A stretch of DNA of 64,000 nucleotides. Origin: Sanderia malayensis (taxonomy: Eukaryota; Cnidaria; Scyphozoa; Semaeostomeae; Pelagiidae). Shown here piece by piece: positions 47,575-60,520 of this stretch. Made by a program: the position numbers and the translations under genes. The stretch covers positions 496,001 through 560,000 of the forward strand of contig RQOL01000882.1 of assembly GCA_013076295.1 (NCBI GenBank). Reading direction: 5' to 3'. The first letter of the stretch is position 1, and the number at the start of each line of letters is the position of its first letter. Under the pieces are notes generated by a model. It did no database searches, was not told the DNA's origin, and was given only the letters and a program-made list of their open reading frames with translations.

Positions 47575-48730
47575 GGCCGACCTTCAAGTACTGATGATAA
47601 TCTCCAGTCGATTCCACGTGGGGACACATGTTATGCGCAAGTGTGAAGAGCTAAGTAGTCTAGGCACTCTCTTTCAATGTAAAGCAAGAAATATATGAAT
47701 ATAAAGAATAAATTCAACATTAGCAAGATAACTTGGAGAATTTTAAGAATACAGTCGACCTGTGTTGAAAAGAGCAATGTGTTAATATCTACAAGAAAAC
47801 TAGTGATTTGAGATCAAAACCGAATTACCTTTTAATTGGAAGATCCTTACGCCACCGCTTTAACTGCATGGCTCTGCGAAGGAGATAGTCACGTGTCATC
47901 ATTGTCTCACACAACTGGCTGAACTCAAAATCCAAGGTCTGCAATGAAATTCCATGGAAGAAGTCAACAGGAGTACCGTGGATAAACATTGAGATCATAC
48001 TAAATTTTGAAAAAGATCCATGGGCCTTGCAACCAACGATGGTGCAGGATGAAAATATTTTATGCATTTAATTATGTCAATTATGCTAATTATGCAATTT
48101 TATCAAGTTTCTCCCCAGGGGCCTACTAAAGTATAAATCAACAGATGAAATAAGCTGCAGGTTGAAAATGAATATTTTAAGACCTGCTAGCCTCTTTCCG
48201 AAACAGAGGTTAGTCTTGTTAAAGAGCCAGTCATGAAACTTTGAGTTCGTTTGACGTTCATTAAACTTACATTCCAATGCAATTTTCTTTGTTCCTTGGT
48301 TCCGATATTCCACGTTCCATGTTTTGTATAATTGAATGCGAAGCTTCGACATAACCAACACGTGTGAAAGGAAATCAATGTATTTCTTCATCGTAAAGAA
48401 GATGCATTTGCAAATAAGTTGGAAATTTCAAAACATGTTGAAACATAATATTTGCTTGCCTTACATTTAAATAATAATTGATAGATATCCCAATGTAGCT
48501 TCATGTTTTCATAAAACAATTTGGCCAGCTGAAGAAAAAGTAGGCCTAACATCCATTCGTCTTTTAGTAGATTAAAGGCACAAGATAGAAATATTTTGAA
48601 TTTCTAGTAATTACCTTTAGGCCTGTTTAAGCAACAGAATAATTCAAATTATTACATGAAATCTTGAAGAATCCTCTTCGACCACCTTAAATCTTGCATT
48701 TCCATTTCCAGCTGGATACATAGTCCAGTT
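47575..48730 (-). other. Unrecognised segment with exon-like blocks downstream of copy B
   Basis: Minus-strand blocks with plausible splice sites: MLGLLFLQLAKLFYENMKLH (about 48560-48475, donor GTAAGG), KYIDFLSHVLVMSKLRIQLY continuing to TKKIALE (about 48385-48270, donor GTAAGT), and FHGISLQTLDFEFSQLCETM with RRAMQLKRWRKDLP (about 48030-47835, donor GTAATT). I do not recognise the protein. The copy A counterpart (24440-25480) is broken, so it may be a dying gene or a 3' appendage of the HEPN-NACHT unit. Confidence 0.35.
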
Positions 48731-49067
48731 TGGCCAACCACAGGTAACTCCATCATGATGCTCCTACGCAAGGTCAGCAAATCGCAGCGCACAAGAAACG
48801 CAAACAAATACGACCAGTTGAAATTCGGCCAAAAATATTCACTAGATACAGATACATTTCAATAGCAAAGCATAATTACAAAACTATAAAACGTTAACAG
48901 TATTAAAAAGAATACATTATATTTACAAAATGTGTTCAATTCATTCAGCTTCGTCCATCAGCCATTGTGTTACTGGCTGGAATTAATGTCGTTGGCTTCA
49001 TGTCATTATAACAACTATGAATAACTTGCTAAAAAAGAAAACATTTAGAAGTTGAAATCAACTTTCC

Positions 49068-52000
49068 TTAATTCATTATAATATTAGTAAAATGGATATA
49101 AATAGCAAAAATGTAAAGATTGCGAAGAAAGTTTTTAAAGTAATGTAATCTTTTGCAATAGTTTCTGACAGTTAAAATTGTCTTTCGACCATCAACCAGC
49201 AGTTGAAACATGCCAGAGAAAACAAAATAACTCAGAACAGTGGCGTCAATTACAACAAATTCCTCTTCCAATATTTATACGACTGATATCGAATTATTGA
49301 GATATATACGCTTAATAAAAGATTAACTATAACAGAACAAAGGGCTTACCAAATTTAGCGTTGATCTCTTCCTTCACCTTTGCGAAGTTCGTGTCGAAAT
49401 TCGTTTCGTCAGTCCAGCATATACACGTTTTCTCTCTTACTATCTCATTCAATTCGTCGCCGGGCTGGAAGTCATTATCCAGCTTCACTGCTATAATCTT
49501 CCTCCAAGACTAAAAATACAAAAAAAGGAAACAACATAGTAAAGTATATCAACATGCTAAAGCAAACAGACTGATTAAACATATTAGAGCAATAGATAGG
49601 AATGAACTTTATAAACAATCATACAGTAATAAGAAACTGGCAACCTTACCCTAGCATACTTCATCATCTCCTTACATTGTTGAGATCTTTCATATCCATC
49701 AGTCAATAAAACGACAACAATTCGAGGGAAATACTTCTCTAACTCAATATTAACAAACACGGGCCAACCAATTTCATCTGCGAATTTCTGTTTAATTTGA
49801 TTTGCTTCGACCTGGTTGCCCGGCGCATTCGAAATTACGATGAACTTTAAATCTGGAAATAAAAAATCAATAATAATCAAATGATACAAGAAATGCAACA
49901 TTAGTACAATCAATATATGTTAATTGTAATCAAAATATAATACTCGACACAGCAATATACTATCTTTTCGTTTATGAAAACAAATTGCTGGTAATATATT
50001 TTTGTAATCTTAATAAGATGTAGCATTGTGTTATCATTATTGTCTTCAAAAAGTTAATATTAAGCCAAACACTATTGTCAAGGTATTTCATTCGAGGAGT
50101 GTTGATGAAAAATTCCCAATGTTTATTGATGATAATTAACTTACCCATTATAGATGATATGGTCCGATTTAAATCAATTGTCATTTCGGCATTATTTCGT
50201 TCATCTGTAAAGTCGAAACACGGGCTTGAATCAAACACAAAACTCATCGCATTACTTGCATGAGAATCTGCTTCCAACTTCACAAGTAGAATTTTAATCC
50301 CTTCGTTCTATAATTAAAGACAGATCAACTTGATAAAGACAACCAACGAGAGAAAGACAGAGTAAATTTATGATACAAATATCCACTGAATATGAAACAT
50401 AAATTCAGACTCGTGTCAGAAAAACCATTTACCTTAGCAAAAAGAATATCTCTCTCAACTTGTTCTGGAATTTGATGTTGAATAAAGACAACCAGAATGC
50501 GAGGGTGTTCATTATATCGTCTTTTAAATTCTCGAATGTTTTCATCCATCGCAATATAATGCTTTATATCATCCAGGTTTTCTTTCAGTTGAAGAACAAA
50601 GTTACGGCTTTCTTGTTCGCAGAGAATGAGGATTGATGATGTTGGCGCTACGAATAGAAATCAAGTGGTCGATTGGGAATTAATAAAATAATAACATAAC
50701 ATAAGCCACTGGACATGGAAATCCTGTTGCATTTGAAGTTGTCAAGTGACAATAAATTATAACTTAGTAATTAATTCACCATTTAAAAGAGCACATGATT
50801 AGCATGATAAGTGAAAATATAAACATGTCGAGAGAAGACCCGCGCAACATTGTATAAAATAGTTGAAGCATTTTAGTTCACTTACAATATTCGTTGATTT
50901 CTACTCCATTCTCTTTCATCTGGAATTGAAAAACAAGCAGTTAATAGTTTTGGCTGATATTATATTGCAATAGTTTACCAAAACATGCACAATACCTCGT
51001 TTATATAAAGTGAAAAAAATAGCTCATCAGCATATTTCATGGTATAATAATAAAACTACAAATATTGCCATAGGCCTGAGTTAGAAATTACAATTCCTCA
51101 AACAGCATCGCAAATTTACAGCCGCCCAACACAAAACAAAATATGAAGGAACTTTTAAAATTTCAACGAAATCCTATAAATTTCTCATAAATACTTGAAA
51201 CTTGCAGCAGTTTTATTATTTCAAGTTTCAAACAAGTTGGATTTGTCAAATTTGCTTTTCATAAATTAACAACAACTTTACAAGTTTATAATTTGTGCTA
51301 AATTCCTTCAAAGTTAACGCCGCAACTTCATAAAACTTATAAAACTTCTTCAATTGTTATAAAGTCAGTTGCTTCCATTTTTAATTTGCAAATAAAACTT
51401 TCCAAGTAAATAAATCAAACAAAATTTCGTATGGAAATTAGTTAGATTCAAATGATATCATCACAAGACAACAATTAGAAACTACGAAATTTCCGAAATT
51501 CGTACACAATGGCGCCACTTCAAATTTTTGCTGCAAAACTCTCGAAGCTTTAAACAAAACAAATATTGAATGTAGAAAACATAAAATGGCAACTTGTAAT
51601 AAACTAATCAAACCTCCTTCATATTTATTGTTTAGAATTGTTATTTAGTATAGTTGTTTCAAATAAAAGAATTCACAAGTCAAAACAAGCAACTCAAAAT
51701 TTTCAACCCAAACAAGACCTCAAGTTTCTCAGTTGTTGAATGAAAAGTTCGGCGCGAATTACTTATCACACTTAAAACCTTCCCGAATTAAATTATTTTT
51801 TTAACATTATTATACATATGCAATAGTGGGGTAAAGTAATAAATTGATAAAATAATTAACCACCTGGTAATATTAACCCATATATATATGAAATATAGAC
51901 AGTGACAATACAAGTAATAATGTTCTTACCTTTTGCTTTATATCATGATTCACCAATGGACAATCCCATAACACCATCCCCTTCAACCTGCGTGGCTTTA

Positions 52001-55000
52001 TTTGAATCAATTCGTCCATCAACTTTTCAAACTCCTTTCCACCAACCCGAACATCATGTAACTCAACCCTTTCCGCCAATCCAATCAGATTGGCGGCTGA
52101 GCTCACATCTGATTGGTTGATGCTCGTGTGATCCATTCTCAACTCTTTCAATTTCATTTCTTTTCTTTTTTTTCTGTCATAGGATGTGGCTGTTGTTGTT
52201 GTTGTTGTTGTTGTTGTTCGTGGTGAGGCTGGACTGGTTGAGCAAGGGAGAGAAGGGAGCCTGCAATTGAAAAATTAACCTGTCCACAGTAGGCGATGTT
52301 TTGGTGAATTAACACCGACTGGGATTGCGTGAACTCAACTATGTCATTCAACACAACCAAGCCGATGTTAAGACACCGAGAGTAAGAAAGTATATCCATC
52401 TGCTTCAAATTATGTATGCTAAAGTGAATTCCATTGAAAATTGTCTCAATGTCAGCTTCTTTTAATCCATTTTCACTTGCCAGCCTCAGAACAGTTGACA
52501 GGTTCTGCTGCTCAAAAATAGTGGGGTTCACTGCGACACGTAAACTGATTGTGTGGAGCAGGCTCCTCAAGAAACTTGTATCACCGACTTTGTCGGTTGC
52601 CTCTAAACAGTCCGATATGAATCTGAGCTTCAACAGAATACCATCACCACTACCATCTTCAATTTTACCAACCTGATTAGGAAACAGTTCGGGAATATAA
52701 TGTATAATAATACACCATATAATATACTATAAGAACCATAATCAACAACTATAAATTGAAGTTCGCCAACCTTGTTTAGAATGTCAAGGATTGCTTTTTG
52801 TGCGTCTTTACGTGTAATGAATGTACCAGCAGAGCTTGTTCTCAACTGATAAGAAATAAAATAATCATCTATTATATTAATACACATAATATACAAGTAA
52901 TAATCATTATCATGATCAGCTTTTAACTTAAAGTTCACAAACCTTGTCTCCATCAGAAAGTTCTTGCAATAACTTATAAGATACTTCATCATCTTCATCA
53001 AATGAATCTCGCTCCATCAAACTGAATCTTAAGAAACTGCACAGGAACGAAACAACTTCGTAATGACGACTCTCCAACAATTTCTCAACCAACGCGGTTT
53101 TATTTTGAGCCAAGTAAACGAAAATGGAAGCGAAAAATTCCATCATGGTTAGATGTTTGAACATGTATCGAGTAATGTCTCCAAATTTGTTCTTCATCCC
53201 CAACAAGAATCCTTGAATGAAGGCCTCATCTGTGCATTCCAATTCGGTCTTCTTGAAAATAATTTCTCCCGAAATGTATAGATTGAATGCTTGTTTACAA
53301 AGCTGCAGAAGTTGTTGGGAATAATCAGAAAACTTCTCCCATCCAATTGATATTCTGTCGTCTGATTTCTTCGATCCAAAGTGCTGATTCACCAAAAGAA
53401 ATAGCGTCCAGCTATAAAGGTCTGTTCTGCTGGTGATGACTTTTTCTTCTGTTGTTAAATTGAAAACACAGCAGATCGTGTTCAAAAATTGCGGGATTGA
53501 AATTATAGTTGAAATATTTACAGAACTTTTCGAAACTGTCTTGATAAAATTTGCTGTACTTTTTACACTTTCCTGTTGATTCTCAGTCGCGGTTGTTGAT
53601 AATTTGTCAAATTTCTCAATATATTCCTGAATTTGATTCTCATCAAGCCCAAGGATTTCCAAATCTTGGTAACTCTCTTTGGTTTTATCAACAAAGTGTC
53701 GACTATGATGCCTTCCAAGGATTAGAAAACTTGATTGGGAAAATTTCTCAGTGAATGCTTGAATCAGGTCAGGTTTTTGAAGTTCGTCGAGCCCATCAAT
53801 AAGAAACAACGTAGCCTTATCATCCCTTACGGGGACATCTTCAAAATATTTTTCAATGTCCTCAACTTCAAATTCTTTGTCACTTTTCTGAAGGAAGATG
53901 TTTAACTTTCTGCATGTTATGTATAACAGACATTTTATATGCCTGTACACTTCACTGCATGACCAGTCGTAGGCAATTCTTTTAGCTAGGACAGACTTCC
54001 CAATTCCAGCTACTCCGCCGACAAAGAAAATTCGGTGCTTGTTGTTCTCTTGCACCATATTCAACAGTTCCCCGACTTCAATATTCTGACCATCATCTTT
54101 CAAAGACTCCATGTGTCTGGCCATTTCCCCGTGGAAGGTCTTATCTGCAGCTGGATTTCTCTTCTCTTTTCTAATTCTCAAATTCACTGCGAAGTCTTGA
54201 ATGTCAACATTTAGTGGCTTGATACAACCATGTTCTACACAATTGACTTCATGTTTCGCACATTCTTTCCGATATCTCTTTCTTAATCCAGAAAAATCTA
54301 ACAGAAATGAAAGGATTTCTAACAATAACTAAAAAGCAGAATAAATTGTTTCAGATGGCGCAATGCAGAACTAAAGTCAAACCGCCAAAATATACGAAAC
54401 ACAAAATGCGCATGCGTTGAAAGCCATTTATTTCATATTAATATGAAACATGTTGAAAATATTAAAACTTAAAGGACACAATGGAACCAAAAATGCTTAT
54501 AATACTTATGATTAAGGCCATCATCAAAATTATCATAATTAGTGATGAGGCTGCAATAAGTTGATCATATGAATTGGCTAATTTGAAGGGCAAAGTGCAA
54601 TGCAAGTAGACAAAAACAAGATGTCGCCAAACAGAATGAAAATAGCACAACAAATTGTGGTTGCACTGGTGGACAATTTGCTTTGCTTGTCAAGACGTCA
54701 CAGATGATAAAAAATAGATTTCGTACATTGATGAATAATACAATCGTCATATCACTACATGGACTCAAGTCTTTTTGTTGGAAAACATGTTGCAAATAGA
54801 GCTGCGAATGCTCACATCCTTTCTGATTAGAAATCATTGGATTTAAGAAAATTTGCAAACTTACCATTTGCAGACTGGGGTTTGCTTACAACAGCTTCCT
54901 TATCTCCATTTGCACCTATACGAAGAAAAAACATTCGATTTAAGTTCCAACACAGTCACAGACAAAAAAGAGAACAATGGTTGGCATCACTATACATCAA

Positions 55001-56967
55001 ATAACAACAAAGAGACGTTTCAAACCAAGCATGGATTGAGTTAAACTCAAAAGCTGTGTATGAAATTTGGCCAATAAATTGAGCATTGTTGATGGTTTGG
55101 AAACAACAACACCCCTTAATAAGCAGGGCAGAGATATAAAGTGGGGTTTTAGGGGAAAAGAGGAAAGTGTATGCCCCACACGGTTACCCATGCCTGCTGT
55201 TTTATTGTTGAATTTCGACTACTGGGCTGCTAATGGGCCATTATATTACATGGATCCCCATCTCACTTAGTCTTTAAACAAAAACATTATCTGAACATGA
55301 ATCATCTTAAAAAGTTTACAATACAATGATAAGCACAATTATGAAATGTACCTTGCAAGCTTGGAGAGGCAAACATCGCAGAACCAGTTGTTACTTGACT
55401 ATTACCAGAAACATTTTCAAGCACAGTTCCAATATTATCATACGTGCGGGTTGTGCCTGTTAAACAAATAGCTGTATTGAGTATTTAATAATTAACTCTT
55501 GCCTTAATTACCATTTACTTAATGGAAACTACTTCAAAGAGATCTTGTTCCTTCTAATACGACTTCAAGACTTGTAACAAAGTATCTGAGTGATTACGAA
55601 ATCTGTTGCAGCAAACCAAATTTTCTCAACCAAAAACTTCATGCCACGTTTAATATTCTCTCGCAAATCAAATGCCTGATAATTTGTGTGAATTAAGTGA
55701 ATGATCAACATACTAAAAAGATATTATTGAATGACGTACACATCACGAAATATACCGTTTCTTCCTTCTAAACTGCTTTTTTGGATTTCCAACAGTAATA
55801 GTACTTATTGAAATATCCAAGGTTACGTGCTGGGGGCCAATGGAAGTGATAGAAAAGTGATAGAAAGCATTACAATTTTCGTTGAAGCACAAAATAAACC
55901 TATTCATTGCCCAAATGCAAATCAGAGCTACAATAAGAAAACGATAGCTACATCATGCCAATTGCTATATCTGCAAAAATACACCAAGATGGCGATTCTC
56001 ACGTTATGACATTGGTTTCTCTTTCTCTGCTTAAGCAAGCCCCAACAAGCCAATGCAAAACAATTACAATGTCTAACTTGCATTGAGTATTATTTGTCCT
56101 AGCCAAAATACTAACCTTGTTCAATATTGCTAAATGTTGCGGATGCTTCGTCTGAAACATTGATGTTTATGACTGGTCCATGATACTCAATGTGTGGAGC
56201 ACCTAGGAAATAAATAACAAAAAAGGCATCATCAAAGAAAAGTTCATGCAAACTTCAACTAGACTATATCTCTTATTTATTAATATCCCTCTGAAATGTC
56301 ATGAATGCACACAATGCAAGATAATTATAAAATACAAACCTTTTATCACTTCTTTTGGAACTTCAATGTCCACTTGGATATCTTCAAGCCACTCAACATA
56401 TGCAGAATTGACTTTCATTTGTACTTCAAGCGGATTTTTGAGTTGTTCGCTTTTTGTTTTAGTAATATCGGATTTAACTATTTTATTAACATCTTCATAG
56501 AATGACATGCCAAACAGGCTTTCAGGGAAAGTCATGAACTTTGTAACAATATAGCGAAAATCATTAAATTGGATGGAAGCCTTTGTTGCATGTGCAAAAC
56601 ATTCATTTCGAATTCCTCTAGCTATGTCCAAATATTCAGAGTGTAACAAAGGAAAGATCATCTGCTCCAATGGACGGCTGGGTTGAATGAGATTTAATCC
56701 TGATTGTTGAAAAACCCAGAAAAGGGTAGTTGGGTCCCAATTTTTGACGTCACCACTTCGCAAATTCTCGGCAACATCTTTCATTGGATTCTTGACATTA
56801 CTTGGAATGCAGCTTAATAATAACTTTCCACTGACAGGCGTATTTTCCCACTTTTTATTTGGGTATTTTGAATTCCACTTTTCTTCGAACAACTTACGTA
56901 AGTGCTCCGAAAGTAGGTCCAGAATGATTCTCGCCAACTTGTAGAAGCATTTTTGTTCCTTGTCCAT
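49068..56967 (-). CDS. HEPN-NACHT-LRR-(TIR-TIR) protein, copy B, frameshifted
   Basis: Exons corresponding one-to-one to copy A: 56340-56967, 56116-56202, 55352-55456, 54865-54915, 52943-54297, 52771-52845, 51930-52672, 50886-50919, 50433-50647, 50145-50307, 49650-49852, 49350-49509, 49068-49264. HEPN (RNECFAHA) and NACHT (GVAGIGKS, LFLIDGLDEL) are intact and nearly identical to A. Exon 7 is 743 bp, not a multiple of three. The frame fails in an A-rich homopolymer tract at about 52157-52177, giving a stop at 52154-52156 and a predicted 939-residue product without the last LRR-like part and TIR-like domains. Downstream exons stay open and in phase with each other, so the break is recent or a homopolymer base-call error. 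B also has a poly-Gln run (from GTT repeats) where A has Ser/Thr/Pro. Confidence 0.8.
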
Positions 56968-58572
56968 CTTGATCTCTAATAATCGAAAAGAATATAATAA
57001 ATATCAATTGTTTGCAGCAAGACGTGTAGCTTATCAAAATATATACGGAGAGATTCACATGGACTGAAAAAGGCCTATATGTGCCCAGCCTGTGTGTGTT
57101 CAACAGACGTAGAGATCCAACTGAAATGGGTGCTTTGTTCGCAGAAAGATTCTCACTATAAATGGTTAGCTTCAAAAACTACTTGGCGTGAATGCCACAG
57201 TCAGGAGCAGCCAATTCCTAAAGCTGGTACTGACGTAAATTAAATAAATAAATACTCTTTTGGCACGTTGTTATGAAACATTTTCAGAACACTGTTATTA
57301 CTGGATACCACCGAATGGCATAAATTTGGTTCTTATACTACGACTTGAGGGTTACTGCAAATACTACACTAATACTTGGGGGTGATTTTTTAATCTTAGC
57401 TTTGGCTCTCTGTGACCCTGACTGGACCACCTATCAGGATTTGAGGGGATACTCCCTTCAAATTAGTGGCGACGTAATGATACTGCAAGTGTACACTGGC
57501 AGCATCATTATGTCATGTATACTCCTGCGAAGTAGCCAACTTATGACACTGAAAGACCATCTGAGCCCAACCCTAACTTTATTTTGGCAGTGGGATTACG
57601 TCATGCATGCATGCAGCATACATGCCCATCTTTAACGTGCGCCACACCCGAGTAAAAGAGTTTTTGCTCTTCCATGTTATGTTGATGAATAATAATCTGA
57701 TGGAATTTAATACAGTGTTTGCAGATGAACATGTTAATTATGAATAAACAAACAAAAATGTTTGTGAGCTGGAGTTTTTAATTCAACAAACAATACAATG
57801 TTGAACAAGGAAGTGAATATCCACACTCGTAGAAAAATCAGTTTTATGTGTGAAAAACGAATGAAAACAACACGAAACTTTGTCATGGATACCTTACAAA
57901 AAATCATCTGTATTTTGATAGCTTATTTGTAAATTAAGATAAAAAAATAACTCCATTTTGATTAAATCAAAGTTGGTCATCTGCAACCTGAAACCCAGCT
58001 TTCGAAATGGTCCAGGTTTTATGTAAGCGAGATTTCATACGCCCGTGTTGAAATGAAAGTTGTAAAACATTTAAAAAGAATCCTTTAACATTGGCTGATA
58101 AATTAGTTACACTATATTCGTAAAGATATAATCAGAAGAATAAAACCATGAACTTACTTTTTCTGGTTCAAGCAACAAACAGTCAGCAGTTGAAGAAATA
58201 AATTGAAATTTAAGTGGACAACGAAACGACAGACAAGACAAATGATTAAAAACTTTCGCTTTGGTTTACTTTTAATCTCAGACATCACGTGCACTTTAAT
58301 CCCCTCATGATTGGTGGATTGGAGTTCCATAAATTAGCATAACAAAAGAAAATGAGGCCGCTCGGGATTTTGGGATTGAAAAGGGCTGCCAGCAGGGAAC
58401 GGGGTCTCCCAGGGAAATACCTCCTTGGAAATTCCTCCAGCGGGGGAACTGATACGCCCATGTTGAAATCAAAAGTCATAAAACATTTAAAGAGTCTTCT
58501 AACAATACGACGAAACGAAATACATTTATTATAAAATAATATGATAAAAAAGTGCTCAGACTCGTAAACTTA

Positions 58573-59268
58573 CGTCTTATAGACTTCAAAACTGCAATTT
58601 TATAATCAAAATCGAAGTGCTCAAAACCATAACCAGTGCCAGCATAAATCCTTATGGAAAAGGGCGAAACGAAAAAGCAAGAAGGGAAGGAAGAACTTTG
58701 GGGCTCTCATTTCGCTTCATGTAAAAATCCTTAGAATTTCACGAAAATGTCCTCAGATTTTACAAAAATTCCTTAGATGCATAATAATAATAATAATTAT
58801 AACGATCTAAATTTGCATAATTTTGGTTTTTTGGCACATAACTGAAAAATCACAACTGCCGTGATTTACAAAATGGTCAATCGCAAAGAGCTGCATGTGA
58901 GTCATTTCTCCGCTATTTCAAAATTTGATTCTTTCAGTACCTACTTCATGTATGATGGAAAGCTTAAACAGCTATCCCAGGGAAATCTGGGTCCACGAAC
59001 CATTACTCCCAGGGAGCTGGGAATTGTCTCCACGTGATCAGTAGGACCTATTTAGTGTAATCCTATTCTTTGTGAGTCATTTTCACTCAATTTCAAAATT
59101 TGATTTTTTCAGCACAAACTTCATGTATAAGGAGGTTATCTACCTTTTCAGCAAAAACCATGTCTGTTGCACAAAAATGTAATTATCTCAACAACAACGT
59201 GGCTCACTTATCTGAAACTTGCCAAAAAGATTTATTGATAACCCAGGAAAATATTTTCTAAAATAATT
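58573..59268. other. Copy B-specific segment
   Basis: Absent from copy A, where GTAAACTGACC joins TCATATGACC at about 40955. It includes one unit of the ~120-bp repeat seen at 23150-24380 (GGGAGCTGGGAATTGTCTCC). I see no coding potential and cannot tell insertion in B from deletion in A. Confidence 0.5.
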
Positions 59269-59520
59269 TGGAGATCATATGACCAGTAGTTATTTTACAG
59301 ACCAGTTAGTCAGACCAGTATTTTATGTTCGAGAAAAGATTTGAGACAAACAGGTTGTTGTACTTTAACAAGTGAGGTACCAAACAGCTTGCCATTGCAA
59401 TGTTACCTGAATGAACAGAGGATTTTCTTGTCCAGGTAATCGTTGCCATGGAAACCCCAAAAGGTCCTTTTCCAGGTAAATCATGAATTACATCAGATAT
59501 CAAAATTCTGTCTGCTTATT

Positions 59521-60520
59521 CAAATTAGCACCTGAAAACAATGTACCTGAGTAAATTGGGGCTAAATATCTCAAACAATGTCTTAGATATCCTTTCTCAA
59601 AGTCCAAATATGCAAATATTCAAAAACAGCCTCAAACATTTCTTCACAATAAATGTTATCAATACAACACAACAAAAAGCTATATTCAATCTAGTATGCA
59701 CAAAATTGTTGACAATGTCTAGTAAGACCCCTCCAGACAATGTGTCTTAGTTTTTGTCTTTTGTGTTAGAAGATTACACAACCAGAGGGATATTGTTTTC
59801 ATTGACAAATGTTATGCCATTATTAGCAATTGCCACTTTGCCCTTTTGGACCTTCGCTTGGACTTCTTCATGACCATCTGGAGTTTTATGGATGCTAAAT
59901 CCACTAGCCAAGTAGTCTTGTCCTGTTTTTGTGTTTTCTTTTCTTTTATTTCAGTTTAAACTTCTGAGCCAGCGTTTGCCATCGAGCCAGAAACAGTCTC
60001 TCAAAGTGTTTGTTTTTGGATATATTCCAAACCTTGCAAGAAGATTGGTGACTGCACCTTAACCTTTGTTCCATTGCAAAACAGCAGCTGCTGTTGCTGT
60101 CTCCAATCTTCTTCTGCCACAAAACATTGTTTAACGACTCATTTTGACTTTATGTTAATCCTCTTAATTACCAGCTCAACAGACTTTCACTTGACAATCT
60201 TTTGAAAATGGGCAACAATTCTTTTCTAAAGACAGGAAGAAGACATTTACTTCTGTCTAGCTCTTGGTTTTAAGTGCAACATCTCTTTGATATCTGCACC
60301 AGCTATCTTGTCCCTTTGGACAATATTTGTGCCGCTCCTGCAATGTTTTCTTTACTCCCAAGGATTGAGTGATAATACATAGCCCAAACAGCATGAGTCT
60401 ATCCCAAATGATCTTGCTCTTTTCCTCGTTATAATATGGCTTTCATCCATTTCAAGAATGGGACAGTTCCTTGGGAGCTTTTCGAATCATCGGTTTGCTC
60501 TGTCTGGTGTTGAAGTGGAC
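59521..60520 (-). pseudogene. Mutator-like transposase relic, second copy (interrupted)
   Basis: Copy B counterpart of 41217-42180, with the same residual blocks and additional small indels (for example an extra C near 60336). It is cut at 60520 by the GTGAAAT element and resumes at 63744. Confidence 0.6.
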
